Notes under the pieces: generated by a model
What the model was told of the DNA's origin: nothing
What the model saw: only the letters and a program-made list of their open reading frames with translations
Databases searched by the model: none
Shown: piece by piece, positions 31,456 through 43,746 of the stretch
Numbering within the stretch: position 1 is the first letter of the stretch
Layout of the letters: each line of letters opens with the position of its first letter
Source: Colias croceus
Lineage: Eukaryota > Arthropoda > Insecta > Lepidoptera > Pieridae
Length of the DNA: 64,000 nt
Direction of reading: 5' to 3'
NCBI RefSeq assembly: GCF_905220415.1
Contig: NC_059568.1
Coordinates: 13,702,001 to 13,766,000 of the forward strand
Translations under genes and position numbers: made by a program

Positions 31456-33697
31456 TCCAAAGGTTCAGTAACACTTCTTCAGCGTCGCTTGTTTTAAATA
31501 ACGACAATTGAAACGCTTTAAATAGGCAAGCACTTGTCTGCCACATAAAAAACATATTATTAGCTTAATGTTTCTAAAAGTAGACTTCTAAATGTTTAAT
31601 GTTGAAAATAGAAAAAGTTTTGAATTTTTAATACAAGACAAAATGTTTGCAACAACTTCCTTTGTTTATTTTACTCGTACCCTTCTCTTATAGAGTACTA
31701 CTTACTAGTATATAAAGTCACTCCATCAAAATTATAACTTTGAAAACCCTCCTGAAGCTGGACAACCACTGTCTTCTTTTGCATGTATATCAAAATATCG
31801 GACGTACTTATTTTGAAGTTTGCGTAATAATATTTGAATTTTAAAATATTTTTATATTCGTATATTTTTATACGCTTGTCTCTACATCGGTGCAAATACC
31901 TCTATTTTCGTAGAAGCGTTCGTTCCTCGTCAAATTTCAACTCAATAGATTTACGGAAAAAGGTGAAAATTCAATTTCAATATTTTGATAGTCTTTGCGC
32001 AGCACTACAGGAAAATAAAATATGTTTGTTTTAAAATATGTTCTATATTTGTGCTCTGCACACAGAGATATGTTTTATTTGTCTTTTATGGAGTAAAAGC
32101 GGTTTTAAGGGATAGCAATATGTAAACAACTACTATTTAATGATACCTATGCATTACTAAGTTTTGATTTTGTCGTGTTTTCTTTTAATTTAAAGAATTA
32201 GAATCCAGAGTAAATACAATTAATCTGAAATAATATTTCATATAATAAGACATATTCTTATGCATCTTTATTTTAATTCTCTTTCTTAAAATCACAGCCA
32301 AGATAGAAATATCGCCGAAACTATTACAATGAAACAAATAGGCCAATTACAAAACGCGCCCACAATTCTATAATCACGTAAACATTTAATACAATAAAAA
32401 AGAAACACAAAACTTTATACTTTACGAGGTAATTATCGAAAATTTATGCGGCGACTTACAGAACTATGTCTTTTAACGGAAAGTGAACTTTTAATGGGTT
32501 TTTTATTGCTAGTTATTATTTGTAATCGCCGCCCACTGTTATGTGGCGTTCATTTATTCATTTGTACAATATAATTTATTATGAATGGCCTATACTTTAG
32601 AGGTATTACGTGGTAAATTATTAGTATCCGTTTAACCTCTAATTGTTACCCGATAGTTTGAATTCTGCAAACATTATTGATGGCTAGCTAGATTACTTCC
32701 TAGCAGATTGCACTTGACCAGCGGGGGGATTATATCCGGAATTATAACAAGCTTTTGTTCAGGTAATGGCCCAATGAATAACCGTTAATTGTGGAATCTA
32801 TTGTCTATGGAGGATTTCGGTAGAGAAGAGACACAAGCGATGTCTAATTTTAACATAAATCTATAAAATGAATGTACTCTTAGAAAAGTAGTCTGTGTTT
32901 TTGAAGCTTAAAGCGTAAGATCAAGATTTTGCTTTCAGCAAGTTTTCAGTTTAGTGAGAAGATATTGTCAAAAACATACATACAGTTCCAAAACTCGTAA
33001 TAATTCGCATAACTACACCAGTGATAGCATATCTCTTTTACGATACAAGTTGAATTTAGTTTAGGACTACAATAAATCAGTCAAACGTAATGGCCTGTCA
33101 CGAAATACAATTCTAAGTCTACGCCGCACAAGTTTTTTATAACTAGAAATAAAGAAATTATATCAGATTTTTTATACATATGAATATAACAATTTAATAC
33201 AAATATTTAAATAAAGTAAGAAACTAAACATCTCTATTATATATCCTACTCGGAAAGGACGTCACCGTTTTTTATAATTTTTTTGGGTAGGTATACAAAA
33301 ATAAGGCAGGTAGGAATATTTAGTAAATTGGTTTGGTAATAGGTACTATTCTATACGGCTAAGAGATCCTAGTTGCCATTATTTACCGGATCAGCCAGAA
33401 GGTAGATTAAAATTTACAAACAGTATATCTGTATGTTGACTCCAACTAAAAATCCGCCTTCATATTATAATGAGCGGAACCAATCTTGATAGTGTTTTAT
33501 ATGAAAGGGATGTGAACCTAATGGAATTAAAAACACGGAATGAAAGATAGAGAGGATGAAAGTGATAAATATTAAATAAGCTGCGCTAAAGCATAATAAC
33601 AGTGATATGTATCGTTGCAATACGTGACGTGAATTCGTAGAATAATCAATGCGTAGTAATAAGAAATATATATTTTCATGCTTTTACAGTGTAGGTA
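31456..33697. other. gene-poor AT-rich stretch
   Basis: Overlapping 65-66 codon frames on opposite strands (31698-32034) show no family features. Nothing else is recognised. Confidence 0.35.
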
Positions 33698-33835
33698 CTA
33701 GCTGCGGCATTATCCGTGATATATTTATTTAAAGCCTAGCCAAGCTCAAGGACGAACGTGACATATACAACTGCCAAAAAATCGATATGAATTCAAGAGT
33801 TCCTGGGATTAGCACGTTCAAACAAACAAATACTA
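33698..33835 (-). mobile_element. decayed Helitron-like copy (family B)
   Basis: It runs from CTAGCTGCGGCATTATCCG to GAGTTCCTGGGATTAGCACG and TTCAAACAAACAAATACT, the order seen in inverted family B copies, but the middle is diverged. Confidence 0.45.
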
Positions 33836-34619
33836 CACAGTAAACAAAAGATTCTCTCAATATATATATATAGATATCTACGTCTGTCTAGGCGCTAACT
33901 GCTACCAATTGAACTATAACAACGTAATGTTATGTGTCACAAAGCAATTAAACATAGGGTTGCCCCTAATCGTTAAAAATAACACAATGTTCTATTATGA
34001 AACAAGATTGTTTCTGGATATAGAGTTATTGGTTACGCTATGTATGTTGGTATAAAATATTGTTACAACCATCCAATAAGAAATAAAAAAATGCCTTACT
34101 TATAGAAATAAGAAATTTAAATCAGGTGAGTCCATTTCTATTAGGTGTAAAAGTGAACAATCCAAAACATCAACACCAAAATTCGAGAATCCTAATTTAA
34201 AAAAAGCGATAATTTCCAAACTTGACAACCCTAACCATAATCACCTTACAAAACGCCCTGCACTTATCGAGACCCGTGAGAAGAATCGTAATTGTTAAAT
34301 TTATGTCTTAGGTAACCGAGTTAGAAACCTCTCGATCTGTTCGGAGCACGTCGCACCTTGTCATCCATTAATACAGAATACTACAAGATATTTACTTAAA
34401 AGTTAAAACATGTAAAATGAATAATTTCAATTTATCTTTCTATCTTTTTCAGAGTTGTTAATCTGGCTAAGGAAAATCTGAAATACAATACCCGAAACCA
34501 AAATACAATAAAATACCCGTCAGGAAGCCTATTCGTATACTTTTCGTTCCCTTCCGAGTTCTTTTCTTTATACCCGATAGTCGTACTCAATCCTGTCTCA
34601 ATCGATTGATGTGGATGGT
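33836..34619. other. AT-rich stretch with one possible splice acceptor
   Basis: At 34436-34452 a pyrimidine tract ending in TTTTTCAG precedes about 50 open codons. No donor or homology supports an exon. An (AT)n run lies at 33861-33872. Confidence 0.3.
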
Positions 34620-34850
34620 ATTTTTTTTTTATTGTGTGATAGGGAAGCGCTTGACCACGATCTCGCCTGATGGTAAGCTGAAATGTGGCCTATGATGGAG
34701 CGCGCTTCCCTAGAAGGTACCCGTTCACTCTATTTTATCGGTGCCTTTGCTTTCAAAAGCTAGCAACCTATTACCAGACCTGAGTATGCATGCTGCGGCG
34801 ATAAGGTCAACTACCAGCTCATCATTCATAATTTAAAATAAAAATTGTCT
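34620..34850 (-). mobile_element. LINE 3'-end-like fragment
   Basis: A poly(T) run at 34620-34631 is followed by AGGGAAGCGCTTGACCACGA and TCTCGCCTGATGGTAAGC, a sequence type repeated widely in moth and butterfly genomes (from memory). The T-run at the left implies a poly(A) tail on the minus strand. No coding frame remains. Confidence 0.5.
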
Positions 34851-34870
34851 CTACCGCAAATAGTTGTATG

Positions 34871-34910
34871 TACCTATATACATTTAGCAATACCTATATA
34901 CATTTAGCAA
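34871..34910. repeat. perfect 20-bp tandem duplication
   Basis: TACCTATATACATTTAGCAA occurs twice in a row, at 34871-34890 and 34891-34910. Confidence 0.9.
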
Positions 34911-35730
34911 ACAAATTTTAATTTCTTTTTTGGCATCAAGCCCGTAAAAATATTATTTTTTTCTGGACCCGCATATAAATTTGCCAAATAAATTCTTTCG
35001 TGTTGTCTCAATTTAATTTATAGACTATAAATCATAACGAATTAATTTTATGAATTACTAAAGGAATTACTTATAAAGAGGGACAAAAAGACCGTTTCTT
35101 ATTGACTTGATTGCATGAAATGTTGAAACTTAAAACCTTAGATCATTAAAATATGATCTAAGGTTGAAACGCGTTATGATTTAATCCGTTGAAAAAGTTG
35201 AAATTATATAATTTTTAAGTACTAATAATAACGCTTAGGCTTAGAACATCTGTAGCATGTGACATAATAATTAGTATATTTATGATAAACATATAATGTA
35301 CTATCCATATTATTTTAATAATAGTCTCGATACATTGTATTTGATTTTTAGACAAAAACTGTGCAGCAATTTTTTAAAAACGTTACTCTCTCTTGATGAA
35401 AATTTATAAAAAATCACAGTTTAAACATACAACTTTTCAATAATAAATTATAATTTTGAAACAATATCGAGAAAGGGTTTTAATCATTCGCAACAGTTTA
35501 CATAATATGTTTCATATATTATAGGTATATCTTGTAACCGCAAAAAGTGAAAGCCATATTACTTGAACCGTAACAAATGATATTATAACTTTATCTGCTA
35601 CACACACTCATGTGTAATAAATATATTCTAGATGACCGCTTACAATATAACAGGAAATATGACGTATAGTTGGTAACTAAGTATTGACTTTATCCCGGAG
35701 AGTTTATTATTATACAAGTGATAGTTAACT
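34911..35730. other. AT-rich stretch with one hairpin
   Basis: A 12-bp perfect hairpin (ACCTTAGATCAT and its inverse, 6-nt loop) lies near 35136-35165. Nothing else is seen. Confidence 0.35.
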
Positions 35731-35983
35731 GCGTTAAAAACAACCGACTTCAAACTTGCACTTGCAACATTTATAAATACAGACAAAAATTCTCATAAAA
35801 TAAAAACTACTGGGCCTATCCGAATAAAATTTTATGGGACCAATTCGACACCATCCCGCATCGAACAAAAAAAGAATCACGTAAATCGGTTCAGAAACCT
35901 CGGAGTAATCGGTGTACATACATAAAAAAAACATACCGGCCGAATTGATAACCTCCTCCTTTTTTTTGAAGTCGGTTAAAAAA
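35731..35983. mobile_element. short inverted-repeat element with AACCGACTTCAAA ends
   Basis: AACCGACTTCAAA at 35742-35754 is repeated inverted at 35965-35977, both next to A- or T-rich runs (GTTAAAAAC and GGTTAAAAAA). The ~240-bp body reads open for 66 codons on the minus strand, but this appears incidental. The same terminal motif recurs at 42720-42738. The class is not certain. Confidence 0.55.
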
Positions 35984-38766
35984 TCATGATATTAACTTAT
36001 TATAGTTTCATCTATTATGTATTTCTATCACACCTATTCTCGACCTAATCTATTAATCACGTCCACATAATTACCCTAATAAATTCCAATAAATAGTACA
36101 ATTAATCAATGTTTTCAACTATGTTTGACTCATAATCACGGACCGTCGCGACCATGTCGCGACACTTTTACCAAAGTCGCCGTCAGCCCATTACAATTCG
36201 CAAGTTGTTCGCAGATCTTACTTGCCGACAGCGCACGCGCCGACACCGTCTGACACGGTGCCTTTTAATTAGGACTTGACCACATTACAATATTCTTTAA
36301 AGATGATCATCACAGTAGGACTATTTTTAATTCATATAATATCATAAATGACCCATGTTTAATTAGTATCGAATTAGTGGTGACTCAAAAAATAAGTGTT
36401 TTGAAACGATCCATTATAACTATTCACCAAAGAAAAATAAAAAATTAAATTAGTTTTTGCTGGCATTAAATAATTTATTATCTGCTTAAATATTTACGTA
36501 GTAGGTAAGTATAGTGAGAAACAATATTTTTATCATCAAAAACTTTCGTTCCGCTAACAATAATAAATGGTTCAAAAGTCGAACCTAGGACTTATGTCTA
36601 AGGCTAAATCCACTTCACTTTATTAACTAAAATATAAAACACATGTATGTATAACCATAAATCTAATGTATAAGTGTGCGTGTTCAAAGCAAGTAACCAT
36701 ATTGTTAAAAACATACTCCGTTCGCAACCGCTTTATTGTAAGGCTTTATATGATTTATTACATTTCTACTAACTTATATAATGTACTGCTACATGCCTGC
36801 TACTGTTATTTTTGAAAGCTTCATCGAACTATAGGTACAGCCCGCGACGCCATTCGAATTTTAAGCAGGATCCTTTCATTTTCAGTACAACCGTCTCAAA
36901 AAATATCGAGTTATGCTTGTAATTCATAAGTTAGCTCTAGGTACACTACTTACTATTTTCTATATAAACCATTAAACGTTTAAATATTTCGATAAACGTT
37001 CAATAATAAAAATACCGCATTAGTACTTTATAACAGTTAAATCTTGTAAACTCGTTCCACCACATACGTTTAATCATACAATTGCATCATACATAAATGC
37101 AGTACAACGTAAAATTTCTTGTTAGTCTAATCGCATCCAATCATTTCCGGGCTCCGGCAACAAAAGAGCCACAGATAGAAAAATATCTATAGAGCCGTGC
37201 CAGCATTGATAAAAATTGAAGTGACCGCTCAACCCGCGTGTGAAATGCAGCCAAAACCAAATGGGATTAGCATGTGGTAAAATAGGGAAAGTAGATTTGC
37301 CACTGCGGCGTATTTTTGGCCTAGATCAAGGCCTCTAGTTTTGACGCCGCTCACCCATAGTCAGGGCTTGAGCAGTCGTTTGAGAGTGCCTTTCATATTT
37401 TTTGTTCCTAATAATATTTTAGACAAAAACTATAAGCTAACTATTATAAAATACAATGTTTTATTCATATGTTAATAAAATTTTGTAGAGACAACATATC
37501 GCAGAATAATATAATTATCTAATATCTATATGAACTTTCGATTCTCCGTTCAATAGTTTACGTAAATTTCGAACTGTTATCATTGCTATTATGCTAATAA
37601 CTGGAATAATATTATTGGAGCAATTCGGCTAGATTTGCCTCGAAGATAATCTAGAAGTGTCGTCTGAATTGAATCAGTTTCTTTGCAGGAATTTAAAAGT
37701 AAACTTTTTAACTTTGATTATATTTGCGAAATACTCAAGTACTTTCACTAAGAGAAATATAAAAAAATTCATCCAATTTGTAAGCTGTTCATTTTAATGA
37801 CTATGAAAATTTATAAATTAATAATTAGATTAATGTTCAGAAGAGACGATGCTCAGACGTGTCTTTTGAATAAGCTTGTATGCACCAAACACCTAGATTG
37901 CATTAATTATTCTAGCAATAGTAACACCTAACGTCGTCTCCACATTTTCAGTCATAGAACCTTATCATAACTAGCGCTATTCAACCGAATGTATATTGGA
38001 AACACGCTATACATTTTAAGTGGACTATCTCAACAAGTTGTCTTTATGCAGAAAATGTTATAGCAATACCGTATCGCGTTTGTCTAGCGTAAGACCAAGT
38101 GATCTACATTCAAACAAACAAGACTAAGGAAGCAATAATCTACATAGCATCATCTATATTCCACGCGTCAATTCACCATTCGACAAGTAGGTTCTATTAT
38201 ATAAGCTATTACATTGCGGTCATCGTACATTTTACATACAACTCTTGCCCGCTATTACCGCGGATTAGAAATATTATCTTTTATAACTCTATCTTGTTAT
38301 TTATTATGCATTCAAATGATACACGTCGAAGTGAATCATAAACGTTAATACGCATTGCATCATGTTACTCCAGTCTATTTCTATTACTCAAAATATTGAA
38401 TTGTCTACAATCATTACGTTTATCGAAATGTAACTAATGTGCCGACGTAGTCTGCTTTCGTAGGTTGACCCCATTCCGTTTCCTTTTTATTCGAAAATCA
38501 ATCATTATTCTTTCCATGGCTTTGATTTACATCGTATTGCAAATTTCCTGTTGCGGTTGCTACTTACATTTGGGTGAATGCGTAACATAATGTTAGTCTA
38601 CACATATAAGATATACATGGGAAATTAATTTTACTTCGGCCTGTTCTATGTGATTGCAGTTATTGCTGTGCTTGAGGATTTGTCATTTGAAGGATTATTT
38701 ATTGTATAGTCACAGAATACATAATAGTAGCTAAACGCTAGTATAGTATCATTATTGTACAATGTA
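35984..38766. other. gene-poor stretch with two GC-richer patches
   Basis: Patches at about 36140-36260 (CpG-rich, with GTCGCGAC words) and 37140-37390 stand out from AT-rich surroundings. No frame longer than 80 codons, splice pair or RNA fold supports a gene. They could be conserved regulatory DNA or old repeats. Confidence 0.3.
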
Positions 38767-39010
38767 CAGGGTGTCTCAAAAGAAAGTTTATATTTTGTGG
38801 ATGAATAAAACAAAAAGAAGCGGTGTATTGAAAAAATGTTTATTAATTATTATTAAAGTGCATAATATAGGTCGTCTATTTCTTAAAAATAATATCGTCT
38901 AAATGCAGTCCATTGCGTTCACTTAAATAATTAATAAACATTTTTTCAATACACCGCTTACTTTTTTTTTATTCATCCACAAAATATAAACTTTCTTTTG
39001 AGACACCCTG
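38767..39010. mobile_element. Tc1/mariner-type MITE with ~85-bp terminal inverted repeats
   Basis: The left end CAGGGTGTCTCAAAAGAAAG is inverted at the right end, and the match continues for about 85 bp with a few mismatches, leaving about 70 bp of loop. TA flanks both ends (38765-38766 and 39011-39012). The CAGGGTG terminus and TA target fit a mariner-related family. The length is 244 bp and it is non-coding. Confidence 0.85.
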
Positions 39011-40004
39011 TACAACAATGTAGATCAGCTTTCAACGTGATTATTGGCTTCGTTAGTTTAGTATGTCTAAGCTATTTCTCATTTCAACCAATATTATGCT
39101 TAATAAAATATTATTTAATTATTACAATACGTTTTGCATTATCTCCAAACGGCTAATAACCATTAACTTGAATTCGCTAGTAACCGTCTCTAATATTTTC
39201 TTCAGTATAAATCAAAATTGATAATGGTAATTACAGTGTTTGAATATATTCCAAACATTGTTGTTGTGTTAAATTACGTCTAAAAATTACGTCTTCAGTT
39301 ACTTATTGGATTTAAACCACGGTCACGTTCTGTATCTAACATACTAACCAACTAGAGCACTATTACATAAGCTATAAATGTACTCGTAAATTACCAAAAA
39401 CAAACATAACTAAAAATCTTCAATAGAAGTATTAGAAACATCTGACTAAACCTGAGGCAATAGTCGATTGAGTAAACGCCATTATAAATCAAATTTCCTT
39501 TATATTTAGATAATTATAATAACCCTGAGGCCGACACTAAACGAAAATTACATCATTCGACACTAAAGATGATGGATCTTGGCCTATTTTTGGCTTTTAT
39601 ATGGAACTACCGTGATTCTTAAACAAGTTATCTGCCAGTCTAGACTGATTGAAAGAAGTAATTTAAAGTGGTTAGATTCTGAATTTCTTTGTAGAAATTG
39701 TACCTAAATATACCTAGATAATCTAGTGATGCGATTTGATAATTTTTGCAAGCAGAAAGTTATTAACTACTGAAAAACGTGGTACGGTTTTATCTCTATA
39801 TTTAAGTAGGTCAGCCCGGGCGAATCAAGGCGAGTGACTAGTTTTTATATAAACACGGGCCACTCATAAATATAATGGGAAATGGATGGAAATGATAAGG
39901 AGTTTATCCCGGCTAAATATTATTGATCTACCCTTAAGTGCCAGGGTTACCAATTTATATTGCTCTATTATATTAGGGTTACCACTTGCGAGAAATATTT
40001 ACAT
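39011..40004. other. AT-rich spacer, nothing recognised
   Basis: No gene or repeat with borders is seen. Confidence 0.4.
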
Positions 40005-40209
40005 CTTAATATATATAAATCTCGTGTCACAATGTTTGTCCTCAATGGACTCCTAAACCACTTAACCGATTATAATAAAATTCGCACACCATGTGCAGTT
40101 CGATCCAACTTGAGAGATAGGATAGGTTTTATCCCGGAAATCCCACGGGAAAGGGAACTATTCGAGGTTTTCTCTGAAAACGCGGGCGAAGCCGCGGGCG
40201 GAAAGCTAG
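40005..40209 (+). mobile_element. Helitron-like non-autonomous copy (family A variant), young
   Basis: It runs from TATATAAATCTCGTGTCACA to the GCGGGCGAAGCCGCGGGCGG tail and AAAGCTAG. Only about three or four differences separate it from the copy at 49361-49567, so the two are recent relatives. Confidence 0.75.
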
Positions 40210-40731
40210 TAATATTATATGGATACTTATGATAATAATTATTAAAACTCGTTATTCTAAATTAACAACAATTTCATTTAGCGCATTTTAATTAATATCG
40301 ATTTTTGAATATAGATTTGAATATAATTTGATTTATATTTAAATGAGTCTAGTTAAAACTTAAATATATTTTTAAAATACCTTACTGAATACTTTTTAAT
40401 ATGTACTCCATTTCGATAATTATTAATTTTCACATGCAGAATTATGTTATACATCACATTAAATATTACAATCTAAGAAAATAATAAAATACGAGATTAA
40501 TTAAAACATCCTTCAGTGGTAATAATAGCATTAAAACACTCTTCAAACATTATTTTATAACATGTTATGAGTAAAAATAACCTGTGTTTTAGTCATCATG
40601 CACAAACTATCACTTGAATTTCACCATTTTTTGCCCGCAAAATCTCACATGATATTCGACGAGTTAACACAAAGTTGCTGATTTAAGTTAGCGACACACA
40701 CAATAGGCAGTGTTGTCATACATATAACCTA
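40210..40731. other. AT-rich spacer
   Basis: Nothing recognised. Confidence 0.4.
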
Positions 40732-40908
40732 CTAGAGGTCCGCCCCGGCTTCGCCCGTGGTACATATTTCGCAATAAAAGGTAGCCTATGTCCATTCTCG
40801 GGTATCAATATATCTCCATACCAAATTTCATGCAAATTGGTTTATTAGTTTATGCGTGATTGAGTAACAGACAGACAGAGTTACTTTCGCATTTATAAAA
40901 TTATTAAT
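40732..40908 (-). mobile_element. Helitron-like chimera of family D tail and family A head
   Basis: The plus strand begins with the family D tail (CTAGAGGTCCGCCCCGGC). It ends with the family A head (CAGACAGACAGAGTTACTTT then CGCATTTATAAA). The copy mixes blocks that are separate in other copies. Confidence 0.65.
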
Positions 40909-41039
40909 ATATTAATATTAATATATTAATATGGATTTTACACCAAAAACTATTAATGTTGCCAAAGTATAATGGTATTTTTGCAATTTAAAATTTTTCT
41001 TATGAATTGATTTTTGCCTTTTGGGCAAAGATACCCCTG

Positions 41040-41320
41040 TGGGCAATGTTGGCCAATTTGACGGTATAAGCGCTTACCGGCACTTGTCGGCGCTGGTTCG
41101 TTGTACACAAAGGAAGCCGGTTGAAGCAGACCAAGACAAATTTTATATGGCAGCGCCCACGGCCCAGCGCTGCCCATCGCTGCTTGTCGGAACTTTTCGG
41201 CGCGCGCCGCGGCCGTTCAGCGCTTATCGGCGCGTGTTCATAATATATTTTCTTGTGCGGGTTACCATGATGGCGCTGATAAGCGCCGGTAAGCGCTATC
41301 CAGCTTTCATTCTGCATACG
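41040..41320. repeat. GC-rich patch of degenerate GCGCTTAYCGGCGC words
   Basis: At least five related words occur in both orientations: AGCGCTTACCGGCACTTG, CTTGTCGGCGCTG, GCTTGTCGGAACTTTTCGG, GCGCTTATCGGCGC and, inverted, GATAAGCGCCGGTAAGCGC. The outer pair TATAAGCGCTTACCGGC (41065) and GCCGGTAAGCGCTATC (41286) is inverted, so a MITE is possible. Three open frames here are composition shadows. Confidence 0.5.
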
Positions 41321-41456
41321 CCCTTACTTTCACGTCACAACAGAACAATCGATTTAAGAATGTTCCCATAACGATAATGGTCGACGAATGGTCGGTGAAT
41401 GACGTCAGCAACTTTTTATCCAGACAAAACTACTAACTACTAACTAACCACACAAA

Positions 41457-41652
41457 CTGAGCGATTAGGGCCCTTCTGGCCTCCTCCACTCAAGCGACAG
41501 CTCAAGCCGAGGTTCGTGGTCCCCGTCAAGGGGGGACGCCCTTGTGCATGTCGCTACCAGGGTGAACCTTCAGTTCACCCCCGCGTCCGCGTTAAAATGT
41601 AGTAGCCCTTCTGGCTAACATTGAGAAACACCATACAAAAAAAAAAAAAAAG
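41457..41652 (+). mobile_element. retroposed non-LTR 3' end with poly(A) tail
   Basis: A GC-rich block (GTGGTCCCCGTCAAGGGG, then AGGGTGAACCTTCAGTTCACCC, a short hairpin) ends at ACACCATAC followed by about 17 A residues at 41636-41652. A sharp poly(A) end on a GC-rich non-coding body fits a 5'-truncated LINE or a SINE. I cannot name the family. Confidence 0.5.
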
Positions 41653-42410
41653 AGCAACTGAAGCTCAATGTTAAGTAATATGCAATATATTAAGTAGTAA
41701 ATACCACACTGAAGCACAACTCATTAGTGATCGCAAAACAAAGATTATTATATTCATTATCTCCTTATATGTGACATTGCCGAGAACCCACAACGTATAC
41801 GGTATACCGAGTCTTGTTCCACTCATTTAATATTATAACGTAAATATTGTTGAACACACGCTCTATCAAAGGGAAGGCTTAACATTAATCAAACACGTGA
41901 TTCATATAATTAACCGCTAAAATGTCGTTTACCCTTAAAATGTTATTATCTGTTACCATACAAGTAAATAAGCTTATGTCACACTATGAGCGAATAAACA
42001 ATTTTGCCAAAATTTACTTAATCCACGCTCTTCCATTAGCATTTATATGCAAATATAAGCATTTTGAACGGCGAAAGAATTGTAAAATTGATGAAATAGG
42101 ATTTGATATCGCTGCTTTCGCCGTTAAATAGTGTAATTTACCTAAATTAGGCATTCCATTAACAACTGAATAAATACTAAAAATTTTACATCATAAACAT
42201 TTTTAATTTAAAATAAAATACGAAATAACCTCTTGTTTATAATTGATTGAGAGCTAGTACAAAATTCAACAATAGATTTTAGGAGAATAATTTATGCAGA
42301 AACTTTCGCACCGCGACGTTACATTAATTTTCCTTTAACTTCCACTTTCCTCTTAGAATGAGATAAAAAATATATATATTACAAAAATACACGTTGCATA
42401 TGCCTACTAA
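41653..42410. other. AT-rich spacer
   Basis: A 69-codon frame at 41922-42131 has no recognisable features. Nothing else is seen. Confidence 0.35.
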
Positions 42411-42496
42411 TCTATAATATAAAAATGAATCCCAAAATGCGAAGTAAGCGCAAATTTTGAGAACGGCTGAACCGATTTCGTTAATTCTTTTGCACG
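42411..42496 (+). mobile_element. partial Helitron-like copy (family D head)
   Basis: TCTATAATATAAAAATGAATCCC and AACGGCTGAACCGATTTCG match the inverse of the right part of 26406-26579. It breaks off before the tail, at TTGCACGCC. Confidence 0.55.
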
Positions 42497-42760
42497 CCTC
42501 ATAAGCGAAGCGTTGAGGTGGGTACTACTGTCACTTCGCGCAAAACATCTGATTTTTCAAACTTAAAATGTCTTTATGTATCATACATTGCACTTGTAAG
42601 ATAATACATACACACACATATTAAGAAAAAACACTATTTTTAACATTCATGATATTTTTGATGTCATTTTTGTTATTTAAACTAGTTAAAAAACAGTTTA
42701 AATAAAAATAACTGCGTTAAAAACAACCGACTTCAAAAACGGAAAAGTAAGAAATAAAAA
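42497..42760. repeat. fragment of an AACCGACTTCAAA-ended element
   Basis: After the partial Helitron there is a block with TCATAAGCGAAGCGTTGAGG. It ends AACTGCGTTAAAAACAACCG then ACTTCAAAAACGG, the same end as the element at 35731. Only one end is present. Confidence 0.4.
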
Positions 42761-43561
42761 AGATTTGATATTATTAATTACTACATATTATTTTTATGTG
42801 CTATTTACTAAAAAGGTTTGATGTCGGTGCATGGGCTTAATACTAAGTGCTTAGTGTTTGGCACATAGCAGCTGAGTAATTGCCGTTTCATAACATCTTC
42901 AAATACAAGTTCATGCATCCATGTTTCTCTTGACCGTGAATGCGTTGATTTTATCTAAATTATTATAAAGGGCATTGTGAAAGAAATTACAAATTTAATT
43001 ATAAATCATCTGAAATAACAATTTTGAGATAAATTCCAGATTTTTCAGCTTTATACATAGTTACAATAGGTAAGTATGTGTTTAAAAAAATTAATAAAAA
43101 GGATACTGACACCTAAATAAAATCCTACATACTTACATAAAAATATTAAAACCACTTTATACGTATAAAACAGTCTCCCAACGGAACCTGAGTGCTAACA
43201 ACAGCAAAATAAGTCGGTACCAATTCTATTTCAACAAAATTGAATTCGCAAGAGAGATGCGGCCAAGATTTCAATGAAAACGCTTTATTAAATTCTATTA
43301 CATGCCTTTAGAAGATAGTTTCGCTATTTACAACATTAGCTCAGTGTATTCCTAATAATGTCGCTTAGGTATTTGAAAATGCAATAGCACTTCTACTTTA
43401 CAGTTTTACGTTCGAAAGATCGTTTTGTTTGTGGTTCTAAGTAAAATACTGTAAAAAGATGTAGCAAATAAGTACTTAAATAAATAAATCAACGCATAAA
43501 ATAAATGATAATATTTAATGTAGAAATATTCTGATATTCGATTATAATTATTATTATAATT
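42761..43561. other. AT-rich spacer
   Basis: Nothing recognised. Confidence 0.4.
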
Positions 43562-43746
43562 ACTACATAGTAAAAAGCAAAGTCGCTATTTCCGTGCCTA
43601 TGTCTCATTGTATGCTCAAACCTTTAAAACTACGCAACGGATTTTGATGCGGATTTTTGATAGATAGAGTGATTCAAGAGGAAGGTTTTAGTATATAATT
43701 TATTAAGTTTTATACAAAGCGGGCGAAGCCGCGGGCGGTAAGCTAG
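43562..43746 (+). mobile_element. Helitron-like non-autonomous copy (family C)
   Basis: It has the head AAAGCAAAGTCGCTATTTCC, then TGATAGATAGAGTGATTCAA and GAGGAAGGTTTTAGTATA. The tail GCGGGCGAAGCCGCGGGCGG is followed by TAAGCTAG before T. It is the best-preserved family C copy in the window. Confidence 0.75.

Noticed and set aside
34453..34607. Possible exon after a strong TTTTTCAG acceptor, about 50 open codons
   Set aside because: No donor site, no homology, and the frame simply runs into a stop.
41000..41371. Three overlapping frames of 74-116 codons on both strands
   Set aside because: They lie in the palindromic GC-rich patch, where few stops occur by composition. No domain is recognisable.
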